Under the pieces are notes generated by a model. That model searched no databases. It worked only from the letters and a program-made list of their open reading frames with translations, and was not told the DNA's origin. A stretch of 64,000 nt of DNA from Tritrichomonas musculus (taxonomy: Eukaryota > Parabasalia > Tritrichomonadida > Tritrichomonadidae). The position numbers and the translations under genes were made by a program. Shown piece by piece: positions 1 to 9,831 of this stretch; the first letter of the stretch is position 1; every line of letters starts with the position of its first letter. The stretch is from assembly GCA_039105265.1 (NCBI GenBank), contig JAPFFF010000003.1:6510001-6574000 (forward strand), written 5' to 3'.

Positions 1-296
1 TCTCTATTGTCTTCTTCTCTTTCAATGTTTTGTTGCCTCTTTGTTTTATATTCTTCAACGTTAATAATTGTATTGTTAAAGCGAGTATCATCGAGTTCAT
101 CTATTGCTCTGTGCGCTAATTCTGGCGTTTCAAATGTTACTAAAGCGAAACGACGTGAATTTCCAGATCCATCGCGTTTAAGATTTATTGCTTCAACACC
201 GCCAATTTTTGATCGAAAGAATTCATATAAATCTTCTTCTGTCGTTTTTGTACCCAAACATCCCACAAAACAAACGCGAGAAGGCTTTCGAGACAT
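1..296 (-). CDS. RNA recognition motif (RRM) protein, partial at left edge
   Basis: The reverse strand reads from an ATG at 294-296 and stays open to the window edge, giving 98 residues that begin MSRKPSRVCFVGCLG. It has both RRM hallmarks: an RNP2-like CFVGCL near residue 9 and an RNP1-like SRRFALVTF near residue 47, spaced as in a canonical RRM. The end ELDDTRFNNTIINVEEYKTK fits the last helix and strand, followed by a charged tail (QQNIEREEDNR) that runs out of the window. RRM proteins bind single-stranded RNA in splicing, mRNA transport or stability; the target cannot be told from one domain. It is divergent from the TAF6-like gene across about 240 bp. The opposite-strand 99-codon frame lacks any family signal and was discarded. 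The stop codon lies outside the window. Confidence 0.85.
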   Translation of the reverse strand, partial: MSRKPSRVCFVGCLGTKTTEEDLYEFFRSKIGGVEAINLKRDGSGNSRRFALVTFETPELAHRAIDELDDTRFNNTIINVEEYKTKRQQNIEREEDNR

Positions 297-536
297 TAAA
301 TATTAAATTCAAAATGAAATCGTTAAAGGCCAAATAAAATCAACATTATTTCGTCAAAAAAAATTAATATGAATATTTATAAATAAGAAGCAAAAATATG
401 GCTGTAAATTCTATTTTAGACATTTTTGAATCTAAAAAAAAAAGCGGTTTAGGTAATATTATTTACCAAAACGATTAGAGTTCTAACGATCAAAATTTAA
501 CCATATATTGGCTTTTGATTTTATAATTTATATTCA
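297..536. promoter_or_regulatory. Divergent promoter region between the RRM and TAF6-like genes
   Basis: This 240 bp AT-rich spacer separates two divergent start codons, so it should hold both promoters. Two AACGAT motifs are visible, AAACGATTAG at 468-477 and TAACGATCAAAA from 484, about 50-70 bp before the TAF6-like ATG. They resemble the TAACGATA-type Myb recognition elements reported for Trichomonas vaginalis promoters. A TTCA directly precedes the ATG at 537 and could belong to an initiator-like element. Promoter function is inferred. Confidence 0.4.
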
Positions 537-1823
537 ATGCAAAATGCTTCTGAATGTTCTCGAGTTGCAGTTCATGCAATTGCAGACCAGCTTGGAATTG
601 ATATTCGAGATAATATTATTAATTTAGTAGCTCAAGATGCAGAATATAGAATTCAGGAGTATATAAAACGTGCTGTTATTTTGCACAAAAAAACACATAC
701 TCCAAAATTAACTGTCCAGCATGTTAATATGGTTATTGAATCGTTTCGTGTTCCTCCACTTCTAGGCTATTCAAGTACTTTACCCTATAATACCACTACT
801 ATTCCAATTGCGGAAGATAATGACGAACTATTAATTGTTGAAGATAAAAAAGTTGACCTCGTAGATGCAGCAAAGAAAATTACCAAACCAGCACCTAGAC
901 CTGTTCCTTTTTATTTTCAATGGGCAATGGTGAATGGTATTTCAATTGATCGGAGAAATACGCCAGCAAATAGAAATCCTTTTCAATCTCCTGCTGATTT
1001 ATTATTTCATCATTCTTTTAGTGATTCAATTGAAACCCAACAATTAACTAATGAAGATGTAATAACGCCTGAGTTACAAAGTCATTTCAAGCATGCAATA
1101 GATATTTTTGAATCAAATGATAGAGAACAGTTAAACTCTATATTTAATGATCTTTCAAGATATTCAGGAATTCAGCCTCTATTGCCACTTTTTCTTCAAT
1201 TTTTTGCATATAAGTTAATGGTTAACTTAGATGATAATAGTATTCTTGAAAGAATATGTTTCTATTTATATGGTCTTATTGATAATCTATCTTTGCCAAT
1301 CCACTTTTTTGTTCATCCAATTCTTAGAATTATAATGACAATTATATTAAAGTTTGATTGTGGATCAGACTATGATATAGCATCAGATATAGAGCTAAGA
1401 AAGCATTGCTGCGAAATCATTGATATCTTATGTAGTAGGTGCGTTTCTGGTTTTCCTAACATAAAAACGGTTATTTCAAATGCAATGATGCAAACGTTAT
1501 TCAATCCAGAAACGACGCTCTGTGCTCATTATGGTGCACTTTTGGCAATTCAACAATTAGGTAAAGATGTAATTGTTAAAATAGCTCTGCATATACCATT
1601 TTATGTTAATTGCTTAAAGAGAGAATTGCTTATTCCCAAACTCAGTGAAGAAAAAAAGCTTCAAGTAGATTTGATGAATAAAGTTTTAGAACAATTGAAA
1701 TGTATTCTCGATTTAATCAAAGATTATGATATACAATCAACCTCAAAATGTCAAGCTACCATGGCCACAATTAATGAAATTTTTCAAATGATTAAAGATT
1801 ATGATCTTGTTAATACTCAATGA
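537..1823 (+). CDS. taf6: TAF6-like TFIID/SAGA subunit (histone fold plus helical C-terminal domain)
   Basis: This 428-residue protein starts at the first ATG of the frame. Residues about 6-80 form a TAF6-type histone fold: VAVHAIADQLGI, then LVAQDAEYRIQEYIKRA, LTVQHVNMVIESF and a closing VPPLLGYSS that matches the conserved VEPLYGF-type end of the TAF6 fold. In other eukaryotes TAF6 pairs with TAF9 through this fold and sits in TFIID and SAGA. After a short acidic linker (about 95-125) the rest is helical; residues about 180-420 resemble the TAF6 C-terminal HEAT-repeat domain (HPILRIIMTIILKF, HYGALLAIQQLGKDVIV). Length is near that of compact protist TAF6 proteins. The stop TGA is followed by TTTAAATAATAAATAAA, which would supply a trichomonad-style UAAA polyadenylation signal. 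No intron is visible. SAGA-type TAF6L is the main alternative. Confidence 0.85.
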   Translation: MQNASECSRVAVHAIADQLGIDIRDNIINLVAQDAEYRIQEYIKRAVILHKKTHTPKLTVQHVNMVIESFRVPPLLGYSSTLPYNTTTIPIAEDNDELLIVEDKKVDLVDAAKKITKPAPRPVPFYFQWAMVNGISIDRRNTPANRNPFQSPADLLFHHSFSDSIETQQLTNEDVITPELQSHFKHAIDIFESNDREQLNSIFNDLSRYSGIQPLLPLFLQFFAYKLMVNLDDNSILERICFYLYGLIDNLSLPIHFFVHPILRIIMTIILKFDCGSDYDIASDIELRKHCCEIIDILCSRCVSGFPNIKTVISNAMMQTLFNPETTLCAHYGALLAIQQLGKDVIVKIALHIPFYVNCLKRELLIPKLSEEKKLQVDLMNKVLEQLKCILDLIKDYDIQSTSKCQATMATINEIFQMIKDYDLVNTQ

Positions 1824-2414
1824 TTTAAATAATAAATAAATACTAAAGCATGTTTTAACGTATAAATGAACTGATTCTTTTTTTTTTTACTTATTTTGCA
1901 TTTGACCATAAAAAATGATCGAAGGAATATCGTTTTTTTCTACCCCACTTTTTCAATAACCAATAATACAAATTAATCAATTATTTAATAGTTACATATT
2001 AATAATTAAATGTAGATTTTAATTCATTTAAAATGAATATTATTTTATCTTTTTTTATTAAGATAAAATTATTTTATTTTCCTTTGAAAAAGTGGTGCAG
2101 AAAAATACGATAACCCATGATCGAAAATGGTGCTTGATTTTATAAATTAGGTTGATGAATTCAGATTAAAAATGAATGATTATCAAAAATGCCAAATGGG
2201 ATTTCAAATGAACAGCTACTTCAAAAATGTATAAGGAAAAACCTCAAAATAAGATTTATATTCTAGTTATGCTTAAAAAATATTAATGAAAAGAAGAAAT
2301 ACACATCTGACCAAATTAATAAAATTAATTTGATTTACTGATCAGGTGTGCTATATTCTAAGCTAAAAATTGTTAAAAAAAATAATTATAACTATTACTT
2401 TTTCTTCTTTTCCA
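1824..2414. other. Intergenic region, convergent gene ends
   Basis: This 591 bp AT-rich stretch lies between the converging TAF6-like and 14-3-3 genes. It contains one short inverted-repeat element (1924-2116, listed separately). A second imperfect hairpin lies near 2300-2350, where CACATCTGA and TCAGGTGTG face each other around AAATTAAT and ATTAATTT. No coding frame beginning with ATG has any family support. Confidence 0.6.
1924..2116. mobile_element. 193 bp non-autonomous MULE-like element (MITE)
   Basis: The ends are 33 bp imperfect inverted repeats. The left begins GGAATATCGTTTTTTTC and the right, reversed, begins GGGTTATCGTATTTTTC, and both continue into a CACTTTTTCAA block. The element is flanked by the 9 bp direct repeat ATGATCGAA at 1915-1923 and 2117-2125. 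A 9 bp target duplication is typical of Mutator-like transposons, a group known in trichomonads. The interior is AT-rich and has no coding capacity, so an autonomous relative elsewhere would have to mobilise it. About 5 of 33 end positions differ, suggesting it is not very recent. Confidence 0.75.
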
Positions 2415-3158
2415 TCAAAATGGCTCAAGTGGTTCAATTGATTCAGCTGCCCATGTTGTTGCATTATCTTTCAGCATTTGCAAAATATCTTTTGCTAAGA
2501 TACGTTGATTTTCATCTGTCATTTCATTAACTGGTCCAACAGCTTGATTAAAGGCGTTTTGAGCAAGTTCTATTGCTTGTTGAGTTTGATTTAAAACATC
2601 ATTCAATAATATTGAATAATTTAAATCAATGATTAAGCGTGTTGGATGCCCAACAGGTAAGGATTCAGAAGCAATTTGCTTCGCAGCAGTATAGTTCTCT
2701 TGAGATACTTCAGCAATTTCATCTGATTCTGGAATATCAAGTTCTCCAACAAATCTGGAAAAATCGCCAACAACTAGATGATAAACAGCTTTGTCTACAG
2801 GATTTTGTGTATTTGGAAGAAGACGTTCATTAATCAATGAACAAATTTCATTACAAAGGATTAAGAGTTGTTGTGAAAGGTCAGATTTTAATACTTGAAT
2901 TGCTTGAGCTTGTGATTCTGTTTCAACTTCAACAGCATCATACACTGATTTAAAGTTTTTTAACGCATCGCGAAATTTTTTGGAAATTTGGCGGTAAGGC
3001 GAAAAAAAGAGATTTTGTTGATCTTCAGTGAGAACTGGTGAAAGTTCGATAGCTCTAACTAAATATTTAATGCTTTGTTCTGGGCATCCTTGCTCAAGCA
3101 TGACGTGGGCTAAGAAAAAATAGTCATCTCTTGAGATTATTTCATTTTGTTGGGTCAT
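2415..3158 (-). CDS. 14-3-3 family phosphopeptide-binding adaptor
   Basis: This 247-residue protein has the length and helical plan of 14-3-3 proteins. The best matches are NPVDKAVYHLVVGDFSRF (family FYLKMKGDYYRYL), LPVGHPTRLIIDLNYSILL (family LPPTHPIRLGLALNFSVFY) and ILQMLKDNATTWAAE (family LIMQLLRDNLTLWTS). The phosphate-binding pocket looks largely preserved: YR near residue 55, an Arg in KKFRDAL, and GDFSRF, where the usual Tyr is Phe. 14-3-3 dimers bind phosphoserine or phosphothreonine motifs in kinases, channels and cell-cycle proteins. I chose the ATG at 3156-3158; the frame stays open nine codons further upstream but only to a GTG. The sequence is rather diverged, so not every canonical ligand may be bound. 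Confidence 0.88.
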   Translation of the reverse strand: MTQQNEIISRDDYFFLAHVMLEQGCPEQSIKYLVRAIELSPVLTEDQQNLFFSPYRQISKKFRDALKNFKSVYDAVEVETESQAQAIQVLKSDLSQQLLILCNEICSLINERLLPNTQNPVDKAVYHLVVGDFSRFVGELDIPESDEIAEVSQENYTAAKQIASESLPVGHPTRLIIDLNYSILLNDVLNQTQQAIELAQNAFNQAVGPVNEMTDENQRILAKDILQMLKDNATTWAAESIEPLEPF

Positions 3159-3227
3159 AATATGATAATAGTTGAAGTCTTCCACTTTTTGAGTAATTTT
3201 ATTTTGTAAGTATTAACGATCATTTTT

Positions 3228-3259
<32 letters not shown>

Positions 3260-5112
3260 CATTTTTTTTCGTGTAAGTTTTTTTTAAATTTTGTATTTAT
3301 TTGTGGATAATCAATTATAATTGTAATTATACTTTTGAATCAAAATTGATCACTTTCTCAGAAAAACTGATCCATCAATTATATTTGAAAATTGCAAAAA
3401 TATTTTGATATCCAGAGAATCCATTGTACAAACTATGTCAAAAAAATTCATTTTATTTACAAATAATATAATAGTAAATATTTATAAATATTACTTCAAC
3501 TATTTTCTTAAGAGCAATAGATGAAAATGGGTGATTTGTAATTTCAAGTAATTTATGATAAGTCAAATGATGTTTTAAAAATATCTACTAATACAATAAG
3601 AATAAATCAGTCAAAAATTAATATTTCTACAAAATATATGAATCTCAGTTTCCGAAATATAATATGTTTTTCGAAAAAAATTATTGATGCTATTAAGTCA
3701 AATATTTTATTAAATTCATCTTGCTAAAATATTCGAAAACTGTATGTTAAATACAAATATATTTATATCTATCATCAAAATGATAATCATTATTTCTCAA
3801 AACCTATAAATGCATCAATACAGATCATTAAAATCCATATGGGAAAATATTTTATAAAATATTAAGCTGAAACGAGTTATGATTATTTTTTAAATGAAAA
3901 CAGTTTTAATTTCTATTTATTAATCTAATTAAATATGATTAATGTATTAATTTAATTAGTCTTATGTGTATTGATATAAATATTTTTGAAAATTTCGAAA
4001 AAAATATAAAAATATAATGAAATATTATAGATGAATCTAATTGTGTTATGCATTCTTAAAATGATGATATAAAGCATCTAATTAAGTTTTATTGATTTGA
4101 GTGTATATAAGCTCAAAATTGAAATAAAAAATCAGATTTGAAATAACGAAAAAGACGTTAAGTCACTTAGCATTAACACTTCTAATTGTCAAATTCTAAT
4201 TTGATAAACATCAACCACCATTTTTGTTTTACCTTGAAGTTTAAAATTGGTTTATGTTAAATGAAATTTTATGGTTCTTCAACGAATGAATGTATGAAAT
4301 GAAAGTCCGCAAAAAGAACTTTTTGAATAACAAAATTAGTATAAAAAATAACATTAAAAAATGTCATTTATGACTATTTCTGATTAGTTATTTTGTTTAT
4401 GTTGTTAGATATAGTTATCATTTATTATAGAAATAAAAATAAAAAATTGTGTTGGTAATTCAAATTTAATCAACTTTTTCCGAGTAAATTCTATACTTAT
4501 TAAAAGTAAATTTATATATGATCTCTTAATTTTGAAAAGAGTATAAAATTGAAACAATTTATTCAATTTTTATAACTGCCGATATGATAGTGTGAATATA
4601 ATATATCAGCTTATAAGTTTTCTAAAGATATATATATTATTTATTTAAAATTTAAAAAATAGATTTATGTTTATTATATGATAGTTAATATTATTTTCTA
4701 AATTATATTCAACAAAAATAGGAAAATAATTTATTGTTCATAAATTTTGATTATCTTAATTTTTGAATTATTCAGAAATTTTTGCTAAGCTTGAATTTGT
4801 TGAAAAACCGATCCTAAAAGAATGTCTCAAAATTTTAAAAAAATAAAAAACCAGTTATGAATCCAAACCCAATAATTTGATTAAATATAAAAAGAATAAG
4901 AAATAGAAAGAGTTGTTTATGTTTTTATTTTTTTATTTTGTATAAATTCAAATATACGACGATGAATTCAAATATTATATTTTCTAAGCTTAATAACTGT
5001 TGGTTATTGATTTTTTCAAATCTTCAAGTTATTATTAAATGCTCAGAAATTTTGTTAGCTAATTTTTCATTTATTCAATTAAAAAAAAAAAAATCCTGAA
5101 TTTTAACTTTGA
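3159..5112. other. Long intergenic region, both flanking promoters
   Basis: This stretch of about 1.95 kb separates the divergent 14-3-3 and Myb genes. Close to the 14-3-3 start it contains TTAACGATCATTTT (3213-3226), like the AACGAT motifs before the TAF6-like gene, and a 27 bp poly(A) run at 3233-3259. The rest is very AT-rich (roughly 3300-5080), with no ATG-initiated frame of credible composition, no recognisable RNA gene and no clear terminal repeats. Confidence 0.5.
3233..3259. repeat. Poly(A) homopolymer tract
   Basis: An uninterrupted run of 27 A lies about 75 bp upstream of the 14-3-3 start codon. It could be a nucleosome-excluding promoter tract, an old poly(A) tail of a retrocopy, or simple slippage. 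No retrocopy body is visible beside it. Confidence 0.8.
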
Positions 5113-6825
5113 ATGTCTATATTAATCGACTACATTCTAACTCTTTATCCTCAGCCAGAGTTCACAAATACTGATGTATATGAAAAGCTGCAGAAATGCC
5201 TATCTTCATATGTTAATCACCAAATTTTATTTGAAAATGCTAAAAAGATCATTCTTTCATTAGGTCTCCCTGTTGAGCCTCTTGAAAAGTTGAGGAATAT
5301 TTTAAGTATTGAGTCAAGCCAGCATTCACCAAACAATTCTACAAGTAAAGAAGCCAATAATACAAATTCAATTTCATCTCAGAACAATTCAACGTTATCC
5401 GACCCAAATCCTCATTCGGATAATAATGCATTGTCTAGTAATGAAAAATCTCAAGAATCTGATATTCATGAAAAAAGTCAAGATAGTGAATCAGATTCCA
5501 AAAGCAATCAAGCAAATAATGACCAAACCCAGATAAACGATAGTAATGAATTGTCATCTACTAAAAAAAGAAGCCATTGCTGGACAACTTACGAAGATGA
5601 AAAGCTTTTAGCTGCAATTCATCGTTTTGGCGTTGATAACTGGTCATCCATTGCTCGATTTGTTGGAAATTCGCGTACAAGGTCACAATGTTCTCAGAGG
5701 TGGTTTCGTGGTCTTGATCCTCGTCTTTCCAAAAATCAGTGGACACGTGAAGAAGAATCTATGCTTATCCAACTAGTTTCAACTTATGGTGATCGATCAT
5801 GGACTAGGGTTGCGTCTAAATTAGGAAATAGAAGCGATGTACAATGTCGATATCACTATAAGCAAATCCATAAAGAATTTCAAAGCCAAACAAGCGCTGC
5901 AGCACATTTTTTGCATAGCCAAAATACTTGTATTCAAAATTTGTTCCAGCCACAACAATTACAAAATCAACCAAGGCAAATGCAATTTCAGCAACAGCAA
6001 CAATTTCAACAGCAACTACAATTTCAACAGCAACAACAATTTCAACAGCAACAACAATTTCAACAGCAACAACAATTTCAACAGCCACAACAATTTCAAC
6101 AGCAACAACAATTTCAACAGCCACAACAATTTCAGCAACAACAACAATTTCAGCAACAGCAATATCAACAGCAATTGCAATTTCAGAGGCAACAATTCAA
6201 TCAAATAAGTAATTATAATAACTTTAACACTATAAATACTTGCCAAAGTTATCCTCAATTTGGTATGAGAACACCACAGGCAGATGTTTTTTCAAATATT
6301 AATTCAGGTTCACAAGCATTCTTGTCAAACCCTAATTCCTTCCAAAATCAGCAACAATGGCAAATGAATCCAATGAATTGGGGTGTTCAAAATTCGAATT
6401 CACAACCCTATCCATCATTTTCAAATAATATGCAGTATAATCAATTTGCTAGCTTTCCTTCTAATTCAAATTCATTTACACCAGTATCATGTCCAACTTA
6501 TCCCACAGCCCAATGTCAAACTCAAAGCATCTCTCAAATAAATGTTGAGAATAATAGTCAACATAATCATTCAAATCTCCCTATGACGAAACCAAGCGAT
6601 TCTATCAAGCAAATATCAAGTATAAACGCTGAACAGAATCAACAAAACGCAAGCATCTGTGAAACTTCTCATTCCATCAACAATCCTTCTAAGCATAAGA
6701 CTGAATCATCTGTTTCAACAGTTAGAGAACCTAAAATATTCGAATTTGATGAAGGAGATCTATTTTCCAAAGATGTAATGACCCCTTTTTCAATATCAAC
6801 TGAAAAAGATTTTGTATTTTTCTAA
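5113..6825 (+). CDS. R2R3 Myb-type transcription factor with glutamine-rich region
   Basis: This 570-residue protein has two consecutive Myb repeats. R2 spans about residues 157-203 (WTTYEDEKLLAAIHRFG, then W at NWSSIAR and WF at QRWFRG). R3 spans about 208-252 (WTREEESMLIQLVSTYG, W at SWTRVAS and RYHYKQIH). Regular tryptophan spacing argues for real DNA binding, and R2R3 Mybs are a large regulatory family in trichomonads. Residues 1-65 form a separate hydrophobic segment (IDYILTLYPQPEFTN), perhaps a conserved N-terminal domain. Residues about 66-150 are Ser/Asn-rich and acidic. Residues about 278-370 are a Gln/Phe tract built from repeated QFQQQQ units encoded by an 18 bp DNA repeat. The C-terminal 200 residues are Asn/Ser/Gln-rich and end in an acidic segment (FEFDEGDLFS), a possible activation region. 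The first ATG of the frame is used. Confidence 0.92.
   Translation: MSILIDYILTLYPQPEFTNTDVYEKLQKCLSSYVNHQILFENAKKIILSLGLPVEPLEKLRNILSIESSQHSPNNSTSKEANNTNSISSQNNSTLSDPNPHSDNNALSSNEKSQESDIHEKSQDSESDSKSNQANNDQTQINDSNELSSTKKRSHCWTTYEDEKLLAAIHRFGVDNWSSIARFVGNSRTRSQCSQRWFRGLDPRLSKNQWTREEESMLIQLVSTYGDRSWTRVASKLGNRSDVQCRYHYKQIHKEFQSQTSAAAHFLHSQNTCIQNLFQPQQLQNQPRQMQFQQQQQFQQQLQFQQQQQFQQQQQFQQQQQFQQPQQFQQQQQFQQPQQFQQQQQFQQQQYQQQLQFQRQQFNQISNYNNFNTINTCQSYPQFGMRTPQADVFSNINSGSQAFLSNPNSFQNQQQWQMNPMNWGVQNSNSQPYPSFSNNMQYNQFASFPSNSNSFTPVSCPTYPTAQCQTQSISQINVENNSQHNHSNLPMTKPSDSIKQISSINAEQNQQNASICETSHSINNPSKHKTESSVSTVREPKIFEFDEGDLFSKDVMTPFSISTEKDFVFF
5985..6190 (+). repeat. 18 bp coding minisatellite in the Myb gene
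   Basis: Repeats of CAATTTCAACAGCAACAA and close variants (CAGCCACAA, CAGCAGCAA) run in frame about ten times and encode QFQQQQ or QFQQPQ. Copies are alike at the DNA level, with mainly third-position and CCA/CAA differences, so the tract is probably length-variable. It also opens long artefactual frames on both strands, which were ignored. Confidence 0.85.
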
Positions 6826-7773
6826 TTTATTTGTTTTATTTGATATCTTTTTTATTTTTTGTTTTGCATAAATCGTTGTGTAATTGAATTAATTACTTCT
6901 TACTATATTTAAAATATTTTGGAGATTGTTTTCAAACTCTAAATTCCAAATTGTTATATATTTATTTGACAAGGCCCCAATTCTTATTTGGAATATCGCT
7001 TTTATTTTATCTGTTATTAGTAAAAAAAAAAGGTATAAAAGATTTGGGAAATTCATTGCTAATTGCTTGCCTTTATTTTTGTGTATTTCAGTGAAATTCT
7101 ATTATATTGATGTAAAAAGCAGTATTATTTTGATATAAATAACCAATTATTGGCAAATTGATATTTTTTTTTTGATTTTGTAGGAATACATACTTTGTCT
7201 AATATTTCTCAACATTTCAAAGCTAATTAGTCATCACATTCTTTATTTCTTTAATTTATTTATTGTTAAAATAGTAACTATAATCAACTGATTCCAAATA
7301 TTATTCTCATAATAGGATTATAATCATCAGAATTACTATTATTTTGATCATAAGATGTATTTAATTATTCTTATTCTTTAATTTCTATCTTCATATTTTT
7401 ATCAAAATTTGAAATTATTAATTATTTGTTATCATGTTAATAAAAACATATTTTGATAACGATTAATGTATTGTTAGATATTATCTGCTGAATGAAATTG
7501 TAATATAGACAGTTTTTAAAGAATTGCAAATAAAATAGCATTACATGTATATTTTATGTGATATTCTTTTGTTAATTATATATTAATATTAGTCATAAAT
7601 ACATATTACTATTTTATTTAATAATATTTATTTATTTATTAAGATATTATTGTTTTTAATAATGTGATATGTTATATTTAATTCATTGAGAAGCCTATTC
7701 AATAATTAGTATTGAAAAAAGAAAATTGAATATGGCTTAAAATATTCATATTTGAATGTGCACACGATTATTT
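6826..7773. other. Intergenic, nothing recognised
   Basis: AT-rich 3' flank of the Myb gene. One 70-codon frame at 6926-7138 does not begin with an obviously real start, is hydrophobic and low-complexity, and matches nothing I recognise. No terminal repeats or RNA genes were seen before the element at 7774. Confidence 0.5.
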
Positions 7774-8124
7774 AAGGTTCTCCTTCCTTAAAACAATGTA
7801 AATTATTCAATATTGGATTAACTCATAGAATATATAATTCAATAGAGCATTTTTCGGAAAAAGTTTTGGTTAAAAATATAAATATTTGACCTTAACGATT
7901 AAATCTTATTTTTTTCAAATTTTTATTGATTTTTTAATTTTATGATTTCAATCTGTAAAAAAAATAAAATCGATAATAATTCATGAATCTGTTTAAATTA
8001 ATAATATAAAATATATATCTGCGTAAATATTATATTTTAATACGTTTTTTAAGACGATATTTATGCATATTTTATTTGTGAAGTCTAATTGAATTTAATC
8101 TATTGAATTTGAAAGGAGAACCTT
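7774..8124. mobile_element. Non-autonomous element, AAGG-end family, copy 1
   Basis: This 351 bp element begins AAGGTTCTCCTTCC and ends GAAAGGAGAACCTT, an inverted pair of about 14 bp. Its left interior carries a block shared with two other copies in this window (18729-19089 and 47049-48554): GTAAA, then TTCAATATTG or similar, AACTCATAGAAT, GAAAAAGTTT, ATATTTGACC or ATATTTGTCC, and AACGATTA or AACGATCA. The terminal bases after AAGG differ between copies although each copy's two ends agree. The target duplication cannot be defined because the flanks are A/T runs. No coding capacity. Confidence 0.7.
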
Positions 8125-8431
8125 ATAATACTATTTATTTGTAATTAAAAATATATATTTGGTATTTTATCTGTTATATAAGTATCAAAATAAAAATATA
8201 AAAAAAATAATAAAATTAAAAAGTATATAAATCATTAATTTTTTGAATGATGAAATATCATGCTCATAATTTTAACAACGTTTGTAGATGGGATGCTCGA
8301 GACGATTTCTTTTTAACTCGAATAAACTACTCATAAGATGTAACAAAATGAGGTTTATTACTTTAAATTAATAATTATTTTGATTAGACTTTGAAAAGAA
8401 GGTCTTTACCATATTTTGCTTGTATGCATGA

Positions 8432-9144
8432 AAGCTCTATATTAATCCCCCAACTTTTTAATTTACCTTCTAACCGTTTTTTTTTAAAAAAAATTATTTT
8501 TTTATTTGATCAAGGAGAAGACAGACTAATCTCAACCAGCTATATTGCAAAGAATTAACTAATTAACCGATATTATACAGCTGTGACCCTGAACAGGCCA
8601 GCTAACACAGCTTTTTTACTTGCAATTGCAGATGTGGAATTTCAAATGGAGGCCGGGGGAGGTAAAAAAGGGATTGGTTTAGGGAAAGGGAAAATGATGG
8701 GGACAGCCGACCAGGCCCTCCTCCTTGCCCCTTCCCAGTCCCCGAAGGGAACCAGATATACGACGATGGCCGGCAACGAATGTCGAGGGCGCCTTGAGCT
8801 CCTAAATCGGGCATTCCGGCTCCGCAGATTGCACGAGCCACTACGAGGAAAGCGAATTAGTGACTAAAAATTATTTTTATATATTTAAAAATTAATCTTA
8901 ATTTACGCCAAACTCTCAATAAAATATCATTCTTATTTACTCCCAGTTTACTTCCATATACTTATTATTTATCTTATATTTCAAAAAACCTTATATTTAC
9001 TCATTTTTTTATAAATTGACCTTTTTTATGGCCGAATTCACCTTTAATTTCACCTTTTCTTTATAATTTTTAATAATATATTTTTTCAATATGGAATAAA
9101 CGGTCGAAAGGTCAAAAAAAAGTTGGGGGATTTATATAGAGCTT
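8432..9144. mobile_element. 713 bp inverted-repeat element carrying a GC-rich segment
   Basis: The ends are inverted repeats of about 50 bp beginning AAGCTCTATATTAATCCCCC on the left and, reversed, AAGCTCTATATAAATCCCCC on the right, with about 8 differences. Between the AT-rich shoulders lies a segment at about 8585-8865 that is clearly richer in G and C than anything in the host DNA nearby. Both strands stay open through it (94 codons from a GTG on +, 79 codons on -), but neither product resembles a known protein and stop-free frames are expected in GC-rich DNA. I could not define a target duplication. Confidence 0.65.
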
Positions 9145-9710
9145 GTTTCCAACCTTTTGCTTGAAATATCAAAAATTTAATGTATGGAGTCAATATAAGC
9201 AGCACTAATCATGATATTTAGTCATAAATAATAACAATACCTAAAGATATCACAAAAATTTTATCTTTAAATATAGATTTTAAAAAATGAAATTTTTTAT
9301 AATATTTTTGATAATCTTGCTTTAATGCTTTAATTAAATATTAAATATTATATTAAAATATAAAGCAAATGTATTTTATCTGAAAATGCTTTTTCAAAAA
9401 AGATATTTAGAAAATAAAAATACCAAAATACGTTATTTTTATAGTTTCTATAACATTATTATGAATAATATAATTCAGAAATATTGAAATAATATCTTTC
9501 CAATTATTGCAATAAAAATTCAGAAAATGAGCTAGTCCTTTTATAATCTTAATTATATTTAATAATAAAAAAATATTTATTATGTAATAACTTCAATTTT
9601 TTAATTATACCAAAATATTCTTCAAATATCAAAAAAAATTTATTTAAAGCTTATTGAAATGGATTCAAAAATTGAATATTTATCTGTTTTAATAAAAATA
9701 TTCTGAATTA
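9145..9710. other. Intergenic, nothing recognised
   Basis: 566 bp of AT-rich sequence between the inverted-repeat element and the outer edge of the bZIP palindrome. No coding frame, RNA gene or terminal repeat was seen. Confidence 0.5.
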
Positions 9711-9772
9711 ATTTTTGAATTATCATGTGAAATGATAATGATGCAGAAAGAAATCATATCGCATCAAGCTGT

Positions 9773-9797
9773 ATCACATCACATAATGTGAAGTGAT
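9773..9797. promoter_or_regulatory. Palindromic operator-like site upstream of bZIP copy 1
   Basis: A near-perfect dyad lies about 35-60 bp before the bZIP start codon: half-site ATCACATCACAT faces ATGTGAAGTGAT, with one internal mismatch and one central A. It is mirrored before the second copy at 11990-12014. bZIP dimers bind dyad sites, so autoregulation is possible. This is an inference from symmetry and position only. Confidence 0.4.
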
Positions 9798-9831
9798 TTA
9801 TAATATTCTTAGTTTTTTTGGTATAAAGGAT

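Noticed and set aside
7-306. 99-codon frame on the + strand
   Set aside because: It is the antisense shadow of the RRM gene on the reverse strand, which has both RNP motifs.
3233-3259. Poly(A) run as the tail of a retrocopy
   Set aside because: No gene-like or LINE/SINE-like body and no target duplication could be found beside it.
5816-6258. Several repetitive frames on both strands (poly-VE/IVVA, poly-NSNNNF, poly-KLLLL)
   Set aside because: All are shadows of the 18 bp glutamine-encoding repeat in the Myb gene.
6926-7138. 70-codon frame after the Myb gene
   Set aside because: Hydrophobic, AT-driven composition, no family signal and no supporting context.
8540-8582. Intron-like 3' end (TTAACTAATTAACC then TATACAG)
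   Set aside because: It lacks the conserved trichomonad ACTAACACACAG ending and there is no coding exon on either side.
8583-8867. 94-codon frame in the GC-rich segment
   Set aside because: It starts at GTG, resembles no protein, and open frames are expected on both strands of GC-rich DNA.
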